NCBI RefSeq assembly: GCF_900290235.1
Contig: NZ_OLMK01000034.1
Location: forward strand, 229,977 to 293,976
Reading direction: 5' to 3'
Source: Streptomyces sp. MA5143a
GTDB lineage: Bacteria > Actinomycetota > Actinomycetes > Streptomycetales > Streptomycetaceae
DNA: 64,000 nt
Shown here: positions 33,937 to 43,029 of the stretch, piece after piece
How the letters are laid out: every line of letters begins with the position of its first letter
Position numbering within the stretch: position 1 is the first letter of the stretch
Made by a program: the position numbers and the translations under genes
Notes under the pieces: generated by a model
The model's input: the letters and a program-made list of their open reading frames with translations, nothing else
What the model was told of the DNA's origin: nothing
Database searches by the model: none

Positions 33937-36828
33937 ATGGGCCTGTCCGACGAGCCTCTCGACCGCAGACGGTTCCTGACCGCCGCCGCACTCACAGCCG
34001 GGGCCGTCACGCTTCCCGGGCTCTTGCCCGGGCGGGCTGCCGCGGCTGTGCCGCCCCAGGTCAACCTCCCCGAGCGGGGCACCTACGACACGAGGACCGC
34101 GTCGGCGTGGACCGACGGTTTCGTGACCGGCAACGGCGAGTACGGCGCCGTCCTGTATGGGGCGCCCACGTTGGAGAAGGTCATCGTCAACCACCACCGG
34201 TTCGTGCTGCCCAACGGTACCCGCGACACACTGCCACCGGTGATCTCGGGCCGTCTGGCGTCCGTACGGGACAAGGCGCTGGCCGGGGACTACGCCGGGG
34301 CGCAGTCGAGCTTCGCCTCGGGCTGGAACCTGCGCTGGACGCAGACGTACCACCCCGGGTACGAGCTGCAGCTGAGCACACCGGGCATGACCACGGTGAA
34401 CGACTACGCCCGGATCACCGACTTCCGCAGCGGAGAGGTCACCCACACCTGGACCGACCAGTACGGCACCTGGAAGCGCCACGCCTTCGCCTCCCGCGCC
34501 GACAAGGTCATCGTCCATGAACTGCTGCCGGCGACCGCGCGGACCGTGGACACCACCCTCAGCGTCAACACCGCGCTCGAAGGCACCCCGACCAGCGTCA
34601 CGTTCGCCACCACGGCCACGGTCAGCGGCGGCGACGGCTATCTGAACCTGCGCGGCACCTACCCCTCCGGTCAGGGCGCGTACGGCTACGAGGGCGTCAC
34701 CCGAGTCGTCGTCACCGGCGCGAACGCCTCGGTCACCGTCAGCGGCTCCACCCTGGTAGTCGCCCGGGCCACCAAGGTGCTGCTGCTGACCAAGCTGGGC
34801 CGCTACGACACCGCCACCGGCTGGGACTCCAAGCCGCTGCACACTGCGTTGGCCGCCCTCACCGCGGACTACGCCACCCTGCTGTCCCGCCACAGGGCAC
34901 TGCACTCGGCGATGTACGACCGCTCCAGCCTGGACTTGAACGTCTCCGCCGCGGACCGGCAGCTGTCCACCAGCGAACTGACAGCCCGGCAGAACAGTGA
35001 CCGGACGGTCATCGACATGGCCCTGCTAGAACGGCTCTACGACTCCGGCCGCTACTTCTTCGTCAGCTCCAGCGGCATCCTGCCACCCCGGCTGACCGGC
35101 ATCTGGACCGGCACCTGGAACGGTGCCTGGGCGGACGACTTCACCACCGACGCCAACGTCAACTTCCAGGTCGCCGGCGGCAACATCCTCGACCTCACCG
35201 ACGCCATGCAGGGCTACTTCGACCTGGTCCTCGGGCAGCTCGGCGACTGGAGAACCAACGCCAGGAACATCTACGGCACGCGAGGTTTCCTCGCCCCCAT
35301 ACGGACCGACGGCGAGTCCGGCCACATGCTCCACTTCGACGGAGGCTTCCCGGGGCAGACATGGACCGGGGGCGCCGACTGGCTGCTCTACCCGCTCCTG
35401 GAGTACTACCAGGTCACCGGGGACGACGACTTCTACCGCACCAAGCTGGCCCCCGCCCTGATGGAACTGGCCCTGTTCTACGAGGACTTCCTCACCCGCA
35501 CGGATGCAGGCGGCAAGGTCGTCTTCGTACCGTGCTTCTCCGTCGAGAACAAGCCCGGCAACACCAACCAGTACCTCTCGGTCAACGCCACCGGCGAAAT
35601 CGCCGCGGGCAGGCACGCCCTCCAAGCGGCCATCGACGCGGCGAACACGCTGGGTGCCGAGCAGGGCAGCGGGCAGGGTGTGGCCCGCTGGACCGCGCTG
35701 CTGGGCAAACTGCCCTCCTACCGCGTCAACAGCGACGGCGCCCTGGCGGAATGGGCCTGGCCCGGCCTGAGCGACCACTACAACAACAACCACGCCCAGC
35801 ACATGTACGGCGCCTGGCCGCTGCACGAGATCAACCCCGAGGACAAGCCCGACCTCGTCCTCAACGCCCGCAAGGCGCTCGACCTGCGCGGCGACGAGAC
35901 CAAGGCCGCCCATGGCGCCATCCACCGGGCCTTCGCCCGCGCCCGTTTGAAAGACGGAGCCGGCGTCTACAGCAACATCAGGAAGATCCTCGGCAACAAC
36001 ATGGTCTTCACGTCGCTGATGACCGCCCACAACCCCGATCTGACGACCTACAACGCGGACGCGGCCCACGCCCTGCCCGCGATGCTCTCCGAAGCGCTGG
36101 TGTACAGCCGCCCCGGTCTGCTGGAACTGCTCCCCGCCCTGCCCGACCAGCTCGCCAAGGGCACCATCAAGGGGGTACGGGGCCGCAACCGGATCCTGGT
36201 CGAGAGCCTGACCTGGGACACCGCCGCCCGTACCGCCACCGTTGTCCTCACCTCGGACATCACCCAGGACATCACCCTCGTCTGCCGCCGCGGCATGACC
36301 TCGGTGAGCACCGCCGCGACCGTCGCCGCCTCCTCGCTCGGCAATCACGCCCGGGTGGTGCCGCTCACCGCCGGCAGCCGGACCACCATCACCGTCGGCC
36401 TGCTCACCGGCGTCTTCCGCCTGGTCAACCGCAGAAGCGGCAAGGTGCTCGACATCACGGACGGGTCGCCCCTCGACGGCGCCACGGCGATTCTGTGGCC
36501 GTGGACCGGCGGACCCAACCAGCAGTGGAGGTTCGAGCCGAACCATGACGGCTCCTTCCGCCTGGTCTGTGTCAAGAGCGGAAAGGTGCTCGGTTCGCCC
36601 GGCGGGTCGACCGTCCAGGGCCAGGTGCTCGAGCAGTGGACGGACAAGGCGGAAGCCCACCAGTGGTGGAAGCTCGTCCCCGCGACCAGCGGCTACCACC
36701 GCCTCCTCAACGTCAAGAGCGGTCTGTGCGCGGACGCGGAGAACGGCGCCACCGCCGACCGCACCCGGATTATCCAGTGGCCCGCCAACACCGGTTCCAA
36801 CCAGGAGTGGCAGATCGTCGCCGTGTGA
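33937..36828 (+). CDS. TAT-exported GH95-like alpha-L-fucosidase/galactosidase with CBM13
   Basis: 963 residues. The twin-arginine signal is DRRRFLTAAALTAGAVTLPG. The N-terminal beta-sandwich starts FVTGNGEYGAVLYGAPTLEK, typical of GH95. The (alpha/alpha)6 barrel includes GILPPRLTGIWTGTWNGAWA, an asparagine pair in DANVNFQVA where GH95 has NxN, ALAEWAWP and SDHYNNNHAQHMYGAWPLHE. GLLELLPALP is the usual C-terminal mark. A CBM13 domain (about 825-963) closes it. GH95 enzymes cleave alpha-1,2-fucose or alpha-L-galactose. The altered NxN context suggests a divergent specificity. Confidence 0.9.
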   Translation: MGLSDEPLDRRRFLTAAALTAGAVTLPGLLPGRAAAAVPPQVNLPERGTYDTRTASAWTDGFVTGNGEYGAVLYGAPTLEKVIVNHHRFVLPNGTRDTLPPVISGRLASVRDKALAGDYAGAQSSFASGWNLRWTQTYHPGYELQLSTPGMTTVNDYARITDFRSGEVTHTWTDQYGTWKRHAFASRADKVIVHELLPATARTVDTTLSVNTALEGTPTSVTFATTATVSGGDGYLNLRGTYPSGQGAYGYEGVTRVVVTGANASVTVSGSTLVVARATKVLLLTKLGRYDTATGWDSKPLHTALAALTADYATLLSRHRALHSAMYDRSSLDLNVSAADRQLSTSELTARQNSDRTVIDMALLERLYDSGRYFFVSSSGILPPRLTGIWTGTWNGAWADDFTTDANVNFQVAGGNILDLTDAMQGYFDLVLGQLGDWRTNARNIYGTRGFLAPIRTDGESGHMLHFDGGFPGQTWTGGADWLLYPLLEYYQVTGDDDFYRTKLAPALMELALFYEDFLTRTDAGGKVVFVPCFSVENKPGNTNQYLSVNATGEIAAGRHALQAAIDAANTLGAEQGSGQGVARWTALLGKLPSYRVNSDGALAEWAWPGLSDHYNNNHAQHMYGAWPLHEINPEDKPDLVLNARKALDLRGDETKAAHGAIHRAFARARLKDGAGVYSNIRKILGNNMVFTSLMTAHNPDLTTYNADAAHALPAMLSEALVYSRPGLLELLPALPDQLAKGTIKGVRGRNRILVESLTWDTAARTATVVLTSDITQDITLVCRRGMTSVSTAATVAASSLGNHARVVPLTAGSRTTITVGLLTGVFRLVNRRSGKVLDITDGSPLDGATAILWPWTGGPNQQWRFEPNHDGSFRLVCVKSGKVLGSPGGSTVQGQVLEQWTDKAEAHQWWKLVPATSGYHRLLNVKSGLCADAENGATADRTRIIQWPANTGSNQEWQIVAV

Positions 36829-37228
36829 GCCGCCGACCGGCGGGCGGTGAGCATCGCCGGATGTACCTCGGCTCCTCGCACTGTGCCGGCTGTCGCGCTC
36901 GCCGGGACGCTCGTCCGGCGGGGGCCGTTCGGCCCGGATTGTCTCACCGTCGGAGATCTGGCCACTGCCCGGCAGCGATTTCGGCCAGACATCAAGGACT
37001 TGGGCACCTCGATCAGGAACAACGCGCGAGGACGGACGGCTGTCGAGGGCCCATCCGTCGCCGCTCGGTGCACCGGCTGCGTGACCTTCGCTGCCGCAAG
37101 GCCGATACTGCCGTCAACAGGAGCTGCAATCGCCATACGACCAATCACCCGCTGGACCTGACGGGCCATCACTGAAGTCGGCGTCAACGCAGGTCCTGAG
37201 CCTGACCCATCCTCTCCAGGAGGCACCT
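36829..37228. other. 400-base gap between GH95-like gene and dhaK
   Basis: No gene supported. Frames on both strands are open for about 100-180 codons but show no recognisable family. A short CCGCC/GGCGG hairpin (36830-36843) follows the GH95-like stop immediately. AGGAGG near the right end serves dhaK. The middle part has lower GC bias than genes and may be decayed sequence. Confidence 0.4.
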
Positions 37229-38221
37229 ATGAAGATGCTCATCAACGTCGCGGAGACCGTCGTCGCGGACGCGTTGCGGGGTATGGCTGCTGCTCATCCC
37301 GAGTTGACGGTGGATGTGGAGAACCGGGTGGTCGTGCGGCGGGACGCGCCGGTCGCCGGGAAGGTGGCGCTGGTCTCCGGGGGCGGTTCGGGGCACGAGC
37401 CGCTGCACGGCGGGTTCGTGGGGCCGGGCATGCTGTCGGCGGCCTGCCCGGGGGAAGTGTTCACCTCGCCCGTGCCGGACCAGATGGTGCGGGCCGCGGC
37501 GGCCGTGGACAGCGGCGCCGGTGTGCTGTTCATCGTGAAGAACTACACCGGTGACGTGCTCAACTTCGACATGGCGGCCGAGCTCGCCGAGGACGAGGGC
37601 ATCCAGGTCGCCAAGGTGCTCGTCAACGACGACGTCGCCGTGACCGACAGCCTCTACACCGCCGGGCGGCGCGGCACCGGTGCCACCCTCTTCGTGGAGA
37701 AGATCGCCGGCGCCGCCGCCGAGGAGGGGCAGCCCCTGGAACGGGTCGCGACCCTGGCCCGGCAGGTCAACGAGAACTCCCGCAGCTTCGGCGTGGCGCT
37801 CAGCGCCTGTACGACCCCGGCCAAGGGCAGCCCCACCTTCGATCTGCCGGCCGGCGAGCTGGAACTGGGGGTCGGCATCCACGGCGAGCCGGGGCGTGAA
37901 CGGCGCGCCATGATGACCTCGCGCGAGATCGCCGACTTCGCCGTGAACGCCCTCCTGGACGACATGAGCCCCCGCAACCCTGTCCTGCTCCTCGTCAACG
38001 GCATGGGCGCCACACCGCTGCTGGAGCTGTACGGCTTCAACGCCGAGGTGCAGCGCGCGCTCACCGAGCGCGGTGTCGCCGTCGCCCGCACGCTCGTCGG
38101 CAACTACGTCACCTCCCTCGACATGGCCGGCGCCTCGGTGACGCTGTGCCAGATCGACGAGGAGACGCTCCGGCTGTACGACGCGCCGGTGAAAACGCCG
38201 GGGCTGCGCTGGGGGATGTGA
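37229..38221 (+). CDS. dhaK: Dihydroxyacetone kinase, DhaK subunit
   Basis: 330 residues, the substrate-binding subunit of the PEP-dependent dihydroxyacetone kinase. It shows VSGGGSGHEPLHGGFVG, the FIVKNYTGDVLNFDMA segment and GIHGEPG, which holds the histidine that binds dihydroxyacetone covalently. The length is usual. AGGAGG lies seven bases before ATG 37229. dhaL and dhaM follow in order, which identifies the phosphotransferase-type system rather than the ATP-dependent fused kinase. Confidence 0.97.
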   Translation: MKMLINVAETVVADALRGMAAAHPELTVDVENRVVVRRDAPVAGKVALVSGGGSGHEPLHGGFVGPGMLSAACPGEVFTSPVPDQMVRAAAAVDSGAGVLFIVKNYTGDVLNFDMAAELAEDEGIQVAKVLVNDDVAVTDSLYTAGRRGTGATLFVEKIAGAAAEEGQPLERVATLARQVNENSRSFGVALSACTTPAKGSPTFDLPAGELELGVGIHGEPGRERRAMMTSREIADFAVNALLDDMSPRNPVLLLVNGMGATPLLELYGFNAEVQRALTERGVAVARTLVGNYVTSLDMAGASVTLCQIDEETLRLYDAPVKTPGLRWGM

Positions 38222-38304
38222 CCCGTCGGCCCCCGTACGGTTACGTGCGGGGGGTACGGCTCAAGGCTCAGTCCACTGACTCTCGTACCACGCAAGGAGA
38301 TTCC

Positions 38305-38913
38305 GTGCTCGACGCCGACTTCTTCCGTCGTTGGATGACGGCCACAGCGGCCTCGGTGGAACGCGAGGCCGAGCGGCTCACAGCGCTCGACTCACCGATC
38401 GGGGACGCCGACCACGGCAGCAATCTGCACCGCGGGTTCGCCGCCGTGCGGTCCGCCCTGGAGAAGGAGGCCCCGGACACGCCCGGAGCTGTGCTCGTGC
38501 TGGCCGGGCGTCAGCTGATCTCCACGGTGGGCGGGGCGTCCGGTCCGCTGTACGGCACGCTGCTGCGGCGCACCGGCAAGGCGCTCGGCGACGCGGCCGA
38601 GGTGAGCGACGCCGACCTCGCGGCCGCGCTGCGGGCGGGTGTGGACGCGGTGATGACGCTCGGCGGGGCCGCACCGGGCGACAAGACGATGATCGACGCG
38701 CTGGTCCCGGCCGTCGACGCGCTCGACCGGTCCTTCGCCGCGGCACGGACCGCCGCCGAGGAGGGCGCCCTGGCGACCACACCGTTGCAGGCCCGCAAGG
38801 GGCGTGCCAGCTATCTCGGTGAGCGGAGCATCGGGCACCAGGACCCCGGCGCCACGTCCGCCGCACTGCTCGTAGCGGCGCTCGCCGACACAGCGGAGGG
38901 CACCCGTGGCTGA
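38305..38913 (+). CDS. dhaL: Dihydroxyacetone kinase, DhaL (ADP-binding) subunit
   Basis: 202 residues. PIGDADHGSN gives the aspartate cluster that holds Mg-ADP, and ISTVGGASGPLYGTLLRR and the GDKTMIDAL segment follow, as in DhaL. GTG 38305 has AAGGAGA upstream; the 83 bases after dhaK contain no gene. DhaL keeps ADP bound as a cofactor that is rephosphorylated by DhaM. It ends with an eight-base overlap on dhaM. Confidence 0.96.
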   Translation: MLDADFFRRWMTATAASVEREAERLTALDSPIGDADHGSNLHRGFAAVRSALEKEAPDTPGAVLVLAGRQLISTVGGASGPLYGTLLRRTGKALGDAAEVSDADLAAALRAGVDAVMTLGGAAPGDKTMIDALVPAVDALDRSFAAARTAAEEGALATTPLQARKGRASYLGERSIGHQDPGATSAALLVAALADTAEGTRG

Positions 38914-39316
38914 CGAGAAGTCGGTCGGCATCGTACTGGTCTCGCACAGCGCCGCCGTGGCCTCCTCCGTGGCCGAGCTGGCACGGCGGCTCGCGGGCGC
39001 GGGCGCCGATGTACCGGTCGCCCCGGCGGGCGGCACCGCGGACGGCGGGCTCGGCACCAGCGCCGAGTTGATCGCGGCGGCTGCCGCGGCCGTGGACCGG
39101 GGCGCCGGGGTCGCCGTCCTCACGGACCTCGGCAGCGCCGTCCTCACCGTGAAGGCTCTGCTCGCCGAGGGCGACGAACTCCCCGAGGGCACCCGACTGG
39201 TCGACGCGCCGTTCGTCGAGGGCGCCGTCGCCGCGGTCGTCACCGCCTCCACCGGTGCCGACCTCGCGGCGGTCGCCGCAGCCGCGACGGAGGCGTACGC
39301 GTACCGGAAGGAATGA
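38906..39316 (+). CDS. dhaM: DhaM phosphotransferase subunit (EIIA-Man domain only)
   Basis: 136 residues: just the EIIA-mannose-like domain, with the phospho-accepting histidine in VLVSHSAAV near residue 14. The HPr and EI-like extensions of the E. coli protein are absent, so phosphate must come from the cell's general PTS HPr. GTG 38906 overlaps the dhaL stop. With dhaK and dhaL it completes a kinase making dihydroxyacetone phosphate for glycolysis. Confidence 0.95.
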   Translation: MADEKSVGIVLVSHSAAVASSVAELARRLAGAGADVPVAPAGGTADGGLGTSAELIAAAAAAVDRGAGVAVLTDLGSAVLTVKALLAEGDELPEGTRLVDAPFVEGAVAAVVTASTGADLAAVAAAATEAYAYRKE

Positions 39317-39429
39317 CAGCGCCGGGGCCCGCCCGCCCGCTCGCTCACTCCAGGGCGGGCGAGGCCCCTGACGTAGGCTCACACCTCTCCGCGCGCTCTC
39401 CCCCGTACGGCCGCGTCCGGTCCCCGCCG

Positions 39430-40113
39430 TCAGGGTTGTACGAACTCGTGTGCCAGCGCCTCCCCCTGTTCCACCGCCGCCTTGTGGTCCTCGATCGGGG
39501 AGACCTTGGTGCCCTCGAAGACGATGTAGGTGACCCCGGAGGGGACGCCGCCGGTGGTGGGGTCGGGTCGGATGCCCAGGCCCTCGGCAGTGGCGTACGA
39601 GGCCTCGCCGATGATGTTCCGCGGGCCGTTGTCGCCGACGACGGCGTACTGGACGCGGTCCCCGTGGACGACGGCGGCGACCGAACCCCCCTTGATGTCG
39701 TGCTTGCGGTAGTCCCACAGGGAGCTCGGGGCGGGGAGGACGATGAATGGCAGAGCCGCGGCGTTGAGGTAGCGGCCGTCGGACTGGTGGTAGGAGGTCG
39801 TGGGCTGGAACCACGGGTCGGTGGCCCGGTTGCAGCGCGCGCTCGGGCGGCCGTCGCAGTCGATGTCCATGTCGGCCTTCCAGAACACCGCGCCGTCGAT
39901 GCCGCAGACCGGGATGTCGGCGGGAGCACCGGCGTCGCTGCGGTAGAGCCCCGTCGACACCCGGACGCAGCCGCGGACCTTCGCCAGCAGCTCCGCGGCC
40001 GTCACGGCCCCCTCACCCTCTATGGACCGCTGCTGATGGGCCAGGGCGGGCAGGGTGGCGGGGGCCAGCAGGACGGCGCCGGCGGCGGCCAGCGTCAACG
40101 ACCGGACACGCAC
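39430..40113 (-). CDS. Secreted GH75 chitosanase
   Basis: 227 residues with a signal peptide (MRVRSLTLAAAGAVLL to about 27). The GH75 core has CGIDGAVFWKADMDIDCDG (catalytic Asp region), RCNRATDPWFQPTTSYHQSD, NAAALPFIVLP and NIIGEASYA with the second acid. GTG 40113 is preferred: AGGAGAGG lies ten bases upstream; GTG 40140 is possible but places that site inside the gene. It cuts chitosan endo-fashion outside the cell. A DasR-like site lies further upstream, near 40475. Confidence 0.9.
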   Translation of the reverse strand: MRVRSLTLAAAGAVLLAPATLPALAHQQRSIEGEGAVTAAELLAKVRGCVRVSTGLYRSDAGAPADIPVCGIDGAVFWKADMDIDCDGRPSARCNRATDPWFQPTTSYHQSDGRYLNAAALPFIVLPAPSSLWDYRKHDIKGGSVAAVVHGDRVQYAVVGDNGPRNIIGEASYATAEGLGIRPDPTTGGVPSGVTYIVFEGTKVSPIEDHKAAVEQGEALAHEFVQP

Positions 40114-40140
40114 GATAAGGGACCCTCTCCTGGGGGACAC

Positions 40141-40582
40141 TGACGGTCATTCACCACCCCAAGGTGGAGGGGGCGGGAGAGGAAGGCCACTGGGAGGGGG
40201 CCGGACGGTGCACACCGTCCTCCGCACGAGGACGCGGCCGAGGGCCTGGTCCGGTCTCGGCCCCGGCCGCTCGGCCGCCCTGGCCGGCGCGGGGTGGGCG
40301 ACGACAGCGGCCCGCGCCGTACGGCGTGAACTCCCCAGCCGTGCGGGCGAGTTCATGCCGCGTCAGAACACCAGCATACGTAGCCCCGGGCCGCGCCGTG
40401 AACCGAGCGACCACCCCTTCACCTCACCCCCACCCTCTTGATGTGGGCGCGTCGGCGTGGCATACATACGGAGGATAGGTACAGACCAATCCGGTGGCCG
40501 GGGTGCGTCATGACACCTGCTCACCCGTCCCGCCGGTGCTCCTTCCTCCGAGGAGCCGACCGACGATCGAAGGGGCTGGATC
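40141..40582. other. Intergenic region between chitosanase and Fn3 lipoprotein
   Basis: No gene in 442 bases. It separates two divergent genes. A short CCACC/GGTGG inverted repeat lies close to the chitosanase start side (about 40152-40165). The right third is less GC-rich and contains the DasR-like site. No promoter could be fixed with confidence. Confidence 0.45.
40475..40490. promoter_or_regulatory. Possible DasR (dre-like) operator
   Basis: ATAGGTACAGACCAAT matches 11 of 16 positions of the dre consensus ACTGGTCTAGACCACT, including GGT and AGACCA. DasR represses chitin and chitosan use genes in Streptomyces. The site is about 90 bases from the Fn3 lipoprotein start and about 360 from the chitosanase, so its target is uncertain. 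Confidence 0.3.
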
Positions 40583-41596
40583 GTGCGACGCGTACCCGTG
40601 CTGGTGTCGTTGCCGGTGTCGTTGCCGGTTCTGGCCGTCTGCTGCTCGTTGCTCCTCACCGTCTCCTGCGGGATGCGGGAGAGCCCCGGTCGCCGGATGC
40701 CGCCCGCTCCCCCGGGGGTCACCGCCGCCGCGGGCAGCGCGACCAGCGTGCACGTCATGTGGAACCGGGTGTCCGGCGAGCCGCAGGTCGCCCGGTACGA
40801 GGTGTACCGCGGCGAGCGGAAGGTGAGGAACGTGCCCGGCGACGCACACATGGTGGACGTCACCCGGTTGCGACCCTCCACCACGTATGTGTTCACGGTC
40901 CGGGCCCGCAGTACCGCGGGGGACCTCGGGCCGCCCAGCGCCGAGGTGCGGGCCACCACTCCCGCCGGCGGCACCGCAGACCGGCGGCCCCCCGGTCGCC
41001 CCGCCCGCCTCGACGGCCGGGTGCTCGGAAGCACGGCGGTCCAGCTGTCCTGGGAGCCGTCGACCGACGACCGGGACGTGGTGTCGTACGACATCCTGCA
41101 AGGCGACTCGAAGATCCACAGCGTGGGCGGAGATCAGACCGCGGCCGTGGTCACGGGGTTGCGGCCCGGCACCCGCTACTCGTTCACCGTGCGGGCGCGG
41201 GACGCGGCGGACAACCTCTCACCCGTGAGCGGGGCCGTGCCGCTCACCACCGAGCGGAGGGACGGGCAGGAGGAGGGCCGGCCGGGCGAGGAGGCGGGCA
41301 CCGCGCCGACCGCCTTCCGCGCCGGCACGCGCCTCAGCGACGGGGCGTACTCCATCGAACTGTCATGGGTGCCGCCGCGCGCCGACGGGGTGGTCACGGA
41401 GTACGAGATCCAGCTCGACGGGCGGCCGGCCACCACACTCGTCTGGGGCGGGAACCCGCCGCGGGGCCGGGCCACGTACAGCTTCTACGCGGGCCGGGAG
41501 GCCGGGGTGACCCACCGGGTGCGGATCCGGGCGAAGCTGCCGGACGGCACCTGGGGCGGGTTCTCGGGGGAGCGGACGGTGACCACCGGAGGGTGA
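40583..41596 (+). CDS. Lipoprotein with three fibronectin type III domains
   Basis: 337 residues. A signal with lipobox LTVSC (C29) is followed by Fn3 domains at about 40-127, 137-217 and 230-335, each with the T-Y-x-F-T-V-R-A strand (TTYVFTVRARSTAG, TRYSFTVRARDAADN). No catalytic domain is present. GAAGGGG precedes GTG 40583. In actinobacteria Fn3 repeats usually accompany polysaccharide hydrolases, so a surface-binding or spacer role fits next to a chitosanase. No enzymatic role is supported. Confidence 0.88.
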   Translation: MRRVPVLVSLPVSLPVLAVCCSLLLTVSCGMRESPGRRMPPAPPGVTAAAGSATSVHVMWNRVSGEPQVARYEVYRGERKVRNVPGDAHMVDVTRLRPSTTYVFTVRARSTAGDLGPPSAEVRATTPAGGTADRRPPGRPARLDGRVLGSTAVQLSWEPSTDDRDVVSYDILQGDSKIHSVGGDQTAAVVTGLRPGTRYSFTVRARDAADNLSPVSGAVPLTTERRDGQEEGRPGEEAGTAPTAFRAGTRLSDGAYSIELSWVPPRADGVVTEYEIQLDGRPATTLVWGGNPPRGRATYSFYAGREAGVTHRVRIRAKLPDGTWGGFSGERTVTTGG

Positions 41597-41755
41597 AGGG
41601 CGTCCCCCGCACGGCGGAATCCGTCACCTGCCCGGTGGCTGTCCGCATGCGGACACGGCGTGCGGCACGTTGGCTCGCCCTGAGGCAGCACGGGTCCTCC
41701 GTTCACCGGCGGCGCAAGGGATGTGCCGCCGACCGTGCCGCCGGAGGGCAGACCC

Positions 41756-42289
41756 ATGCGTATGTCTCAGCTACTCCTCCGCTCCGGCCTGACCATGGCG
41801 GCCGCCGCGCTGCCGATCGCCCTGGCCACGCCGTCGGCCGCCGTCCCCACGGGGATCTCGGTGAGCACCACCGGGTCCTCGGTCACCGTCACCACCAGCG
41901 ATTGCCCGAACAGCGCCAACGGCGCGTTCGGTACGGCCTCCCTGCTCGCGAGCGGGCAGGCGAACTTCTCCCAGGGGCGCCAGGCGACCCTCGTGGGCAC
42001 GAGCACCAGCCAGTCGGCCTCGTGGACCAATGTGACCCCGGGGACCTACACCGTGATCGTGGTGTGCCGGGACGGGACCACGGCGGGCACCCAGTCCGTC
42101 ATCGTCACCGCCGCCACGCCCACGATCTCCGCGACCGCCTCGCCCTCCCGGGGCGTCATGGGCGGTATGGGCGGGGCCAGCGAGGAGTACGGCACCGTCA
42201 CCCTGGTGGGCGGTGGCGCGCTGATGGCCGCCGGGACGGTGGCCGCGGTCTGGTACCTGCGCCGCCGGGCCAAGCCGCACCGGCTGTGA
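41756..42289 (+). CDS. Exported protein with C-terminal membrane anchor
   Basis: 177 residues. The signal peptide ends near PSAAVPT (about 28). The middle is a Thr/Ser-rich beta-like domain with two cysteines (TTSDCPN and VVCRDG) that could form a disulfide. A glycine-rich stretch (MGGMGGA) leads to a hydrophobic helix (VTLVGGGALMAAGTVAAVWY) and a basic RRRAKP tail, a typical Streptomyces wall/membrane-anchored architecture. GGAGG precedes ATG 41756. The function is not known. Confidence 0.8.
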   Translation: MRMSQLLLRSGLTMAAAALPIALATPSAAVPTGISVSTTGSSVTVTTSDCPNSANGAFGTASLLASGQANFSQGRQATLVGTSTSQSASWTNVTPGTYTVIVVCRDGTTAGTQSVIVTAATPTISATASPSRGVMGGMGGASEEYGTVTLVGGGALMAAGTVAAVWYLRRRAKPHRL

Positions 42290-42358
42290 GGACCGGGCGG
42301 GCGGTCGCCGGGCGACAACGGACGACCGCCTGCTCCCGCTCCGACGAGCCGGGCCGGG

Positions 42359-43009
42359 TTACGCCAGCTCGGCCGCGGCTCCCCCACCGCCGTCCGCCGC
42401 TCCCCCACCGCTGTCCGACACTCCGCCTTTCGAAGCGCCGCCTTCCGAAGCGCCGCCATCCGAAGTTCCGCCGTCCGGGAGGCGCTCGAACTCCGTCAGG
42501 GCGTTCCGCAGCCACTGGGTCCAGAACGTCTCCAGGTCGATGCCGGCCCGAAGGATCAGATGCTGGAGGCGGTCCTGGGCGGAGTCCCTGCCCGGCCCGA
42601 AGTCCCGCTTCTCGATCTCCCCGTACTCCGCCAACTTCCTCTCGTGCAGGGTGAGATGGCGCCGCAGATCGTCCTCGAGGCCGGTGGTGCCGACGACCGC
42701 CGCGGCCCGCAGCCGGACGAACAGGGCGTCACGCCACGGCCTGGGCTCCTGGGGGGCGGAGGTCCAGCGGGCCAGTTCCTCACGGCCCGCCGGGAGGACC
42801 TCGTAGCTCTTCTTCTGCCCCCGGGCGGGCCGTTCGGCGGGCAGGGCGCGGATGTAGCCCTCGCCCTCCAGTTTCCCCAGCTCGCGATAAATCTGCTGGT
42901 GCGTCGCCGACCAGAAGTAGCCGATCGACCTGTCAAACCGCCGGGTCAGCTCCAGGCCCGACGAGGGCTTTTCGAGCAGGGCGGTGAGGATCGCGTGCGG
43001 GAGTGACAT
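42359..43009 (-). CDS. PadR-family transcriptional regulator
   Basis: 216 residues. The N-terminal winged helix starts MSLPHAILTALLEKPSSGLE and contains FWSATHQQIYRELGKLEGEG, the PadR recognition helix. A C-terminal helical dimerisation domain (about 95-175) follows, then an unusual low-complexity GGxSx repeat tail. It is the second gene after fadH, 20 bases apart with an AGGA site. The 20-bp palindrome upstream of fadH is a likely operator for autoregulation of the pair. The inducer is unknown. Confidence 0.92.
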   Translation of the reverse strand: MSLPHAILTALLEKPSSGLELTRRFDRSIGYFWSATHQQIYRELGKLEGEGYIRALPAERPARGQKKSYEVLPAGREELARWTSAPQEPRPWRDALFVRLRAAAVVGTTGLEDDLRRHLTLHERKLAEYGEIEKRDFGPGRDSAQDRLQHLILRAGIDLETFWTQWLRNALTEFERLPDGGTSDGGASEGGASKGGVSDSGGGAADGGGGAAAELA

Positions 43010-43029
43010 GCGCTCATCCTAGGAAGGGG

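Noticed and set aside
36850..37170. Open frames of 100-180 codons before dhaK
   Set aside because: No family pattern, no ribosome site and weak third-position GC bias; left as non-coding or decayed sequence.
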